Assembly: GCA_003612585.1 (NCBI GenBank)
Contig: RAZH01000004.1
Coordinates: 1 to 64,000, forward strand
Reading direction: 5' to 3'
Origin: a bacterium 1XD42-54
GTDB taxonomy: Bacteria; Bacillota; Clostridia; Lachnospirales; Lachnospiraceae
DNA length: 64,000 nucleotides
In this document: piece after piece, positions 62,857 through 64,000 of the stretch
How positions within the stretch are numbered: the stretch's first letter is position 1
Layout: the number at the start of each line of letters is the position of its first letter
Program-made: the position numbers and the translations under genes
The notes under the pieces: model-generated
What the model saw: the letters and a program-made list of their open reading frames with translations, nothing else
Database searches by the model: none
What the model was told of the DNA's origin: nothing

Positions 62857-63291
62857 TTATTCCTCATATTCTTCGGGAGGCTGCACGTTCAAATCCTCAT
62901 ACAGTGCCTCGATTGTTGTTTCAGGTGGTGTGCCCGGTCCAAATACACGGTCAAAGCCCATCGCCTTAAAGCGTTTTTCCACTTCATCAAAAACCTGTTT
63001 TCCGACTACGATGTTGCCGCCCACGTAGAGCAAAATGCCTTCAAGCCCCGCCTCATTACATTTTTCACGCATACCGCGGCAGTCCAGCTCTCCATGCCCA
63101 TACAGAGAAGAAACCACGATTGCATCAGCATTCGCTTCAATTGCCGCATTGATATACTCTTCCTGCGACACCATTACTCCAAGGTTGACACAGTTAAATC
63201 CCGCACCAGTAAATGCATGATACAAAATCTTATTGCCAACCGCATGAACGTCAGCGCCGATGACGCCCATGACTAAAGTTTTCTTTTCCAT
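62857..63291 (-). CDS. glmS: Methylaspartate mutase subunit S (B12-binding)
   Basis: [61 protein letters not shown]. Confidence 0.96.
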   Translation of the reverse strand: MEKKTLVMGVIGADVHAVGNKILYHAFTGAGFNCVNLGVMVSQEEYINAAIEANADAIVVSSLYGHGELDCRGMREKCNEAGLEGILLYVGGNIVVGKQVFDEVEKRFKAMGFDRVFGPGTPPETTIEALYEDLNVQPPEEYEE

Positions 63292-63319
63292 AGCACACCT
63301 CTTATTGTTTTGTATGAAT

Positions 63320-63371
63320 AGTTATAATTGAACTATAACTTTATACTAATATATGATTCAATAGGTGTCAA
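63320..63371 (-). promoter_or_regulatory. Promoter with candidate operator for the glmS operon
   Basis: Minus strand TTGACA(63371-63366), 17 nt, TAGTAT(63348-63343); palindrome AGTTATA-N7-TATAACT at 63320-63340 over the predicted start site. Confidence 0.6.
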
Positions 63372-63599
63372 TATTTTTTTGAAACTTTTATTTTTTCTGT
63401 ATTTACTGTATATTTTCCTCTTAAATTATTGGAATAATCTTTTTAAATTGATATAGTACAAATAGAAATTATTAAAAAAAGTAGTTTGATAGCAATAACC
63501 ATTCGTAGATAAATGAATCGATTCCACCTATCAGATACATGCGTTTCAACCTCCGACAAGAATGCCCCTCCCAGGCTGCTGCCGTTTTCATTTCCTTTG

Positions 63600-63998
63600 C
63601 CGGAACCTTTATAAATAGGTCGGATTTTCATTAGGCTTACCATGCTGTATCTTACCAAAGTAGAGATAGTTGCTCAGGAACTTATAGGAATCATATGGCT
63701 CATCCTCGAGGCCCAGATAATACTTAGTAAACAGGAAACCGCCTGTTCTATTCTTGGTATTCAGAGAACCGATGGCACTTGCGCTATTCTTCTCCACATT
63801 GTTATGTACAGCGATTACGCTCTGAGGATTGGACGAATATTCCTTACCACGAGCAATAACATACATCTCATTGTACTTTTCCCATCAGCCGCGGCGCTTC
63901 GGCGCTTCTGCTAGTGCCTGCGCATCGGACGCCTGATAGCCAACCTGAGCTGTGTAACTGCGTACCTCTGACTGGAAGGACTCATTCAGCAAATCGGA
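63600..63998 (-). pseudogene. Fragmentary protein remnant, frames broken
   Basis: Minus strand SDLLNESFQSEVRSYTAQVGYQASDAQALAEAPKRRG-stop, then in another frame EKYNEMYVIARGKEYSSNPQSVIAVHNNVEKNSASAIGSLNTKNRTGGFLFTKYYLGLEDEPYDSYKFLSNYLYFGKI. Confidence 0.45.
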
Positions 63999-64000
63999 AA

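Noticed and set aside
1-64000. tRNA or rRNA genes
   Set aside because: No cloverleaf-type sequence or rRNA signature recognised on either strand by eye; a tRNAscan run would be needed to exclude them

Overview
The 64 kb window comes from a Firmicutes chromosome, probably Lachnospiraceae/Clostridia, judged from gene content, RBS style and the sporulation genes yqfC, yqfD and spoVB. It has three parts. (1) About 1-12.2 kb is an accessory island of tandem, promoterless Rhs C-terminal (Rhs-CT) toxin cassettes, each followed by a different small immunity-like gene. Three cassettes keep the same Rhs core, hydrophobic segments and linker, then switch abruptly to unrelated toxin tips. At least three more survive only as toxin tails or immunity genes. 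IS remnants (IS3-like and IS256-like) are interspersed, and several frameshifts and one in-frame stop can be read directly. (2) About 12.3-54.6 kb is housekeeping DNA: serA, yqfC-yqfD-phoH-ybeY, DUF3048, spoVB-like, proB, DUF896, a 5-formyl-THF cyclo-ligase::ProA fusion, miaB-mutS-mutL-miaA, radC-mreBCD-PBP2-minCDE-rodA-mgsA-DacF, HlyD-like-yggS-sepF-S4 protein, aroB-lspA-rluD, ttcA-like, dtd and an iron-containing ADH. (3) About 54.7-63.3 kb holds an Xer-like recombinase and a leftward glutamate fermentation (methylaspartate) operon: glmS-glmL-glmE-mal-AtuA-like-DUF4387-P-loop protein. Best candidates for follow-up are the Rhs-CT/Imm array, the cyclo-ligase::ProA fusion, and the AtuA/DUF4387/P-loop genes ending the methylaspartate operon. 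All family names come from reading the translations; no database search was run.
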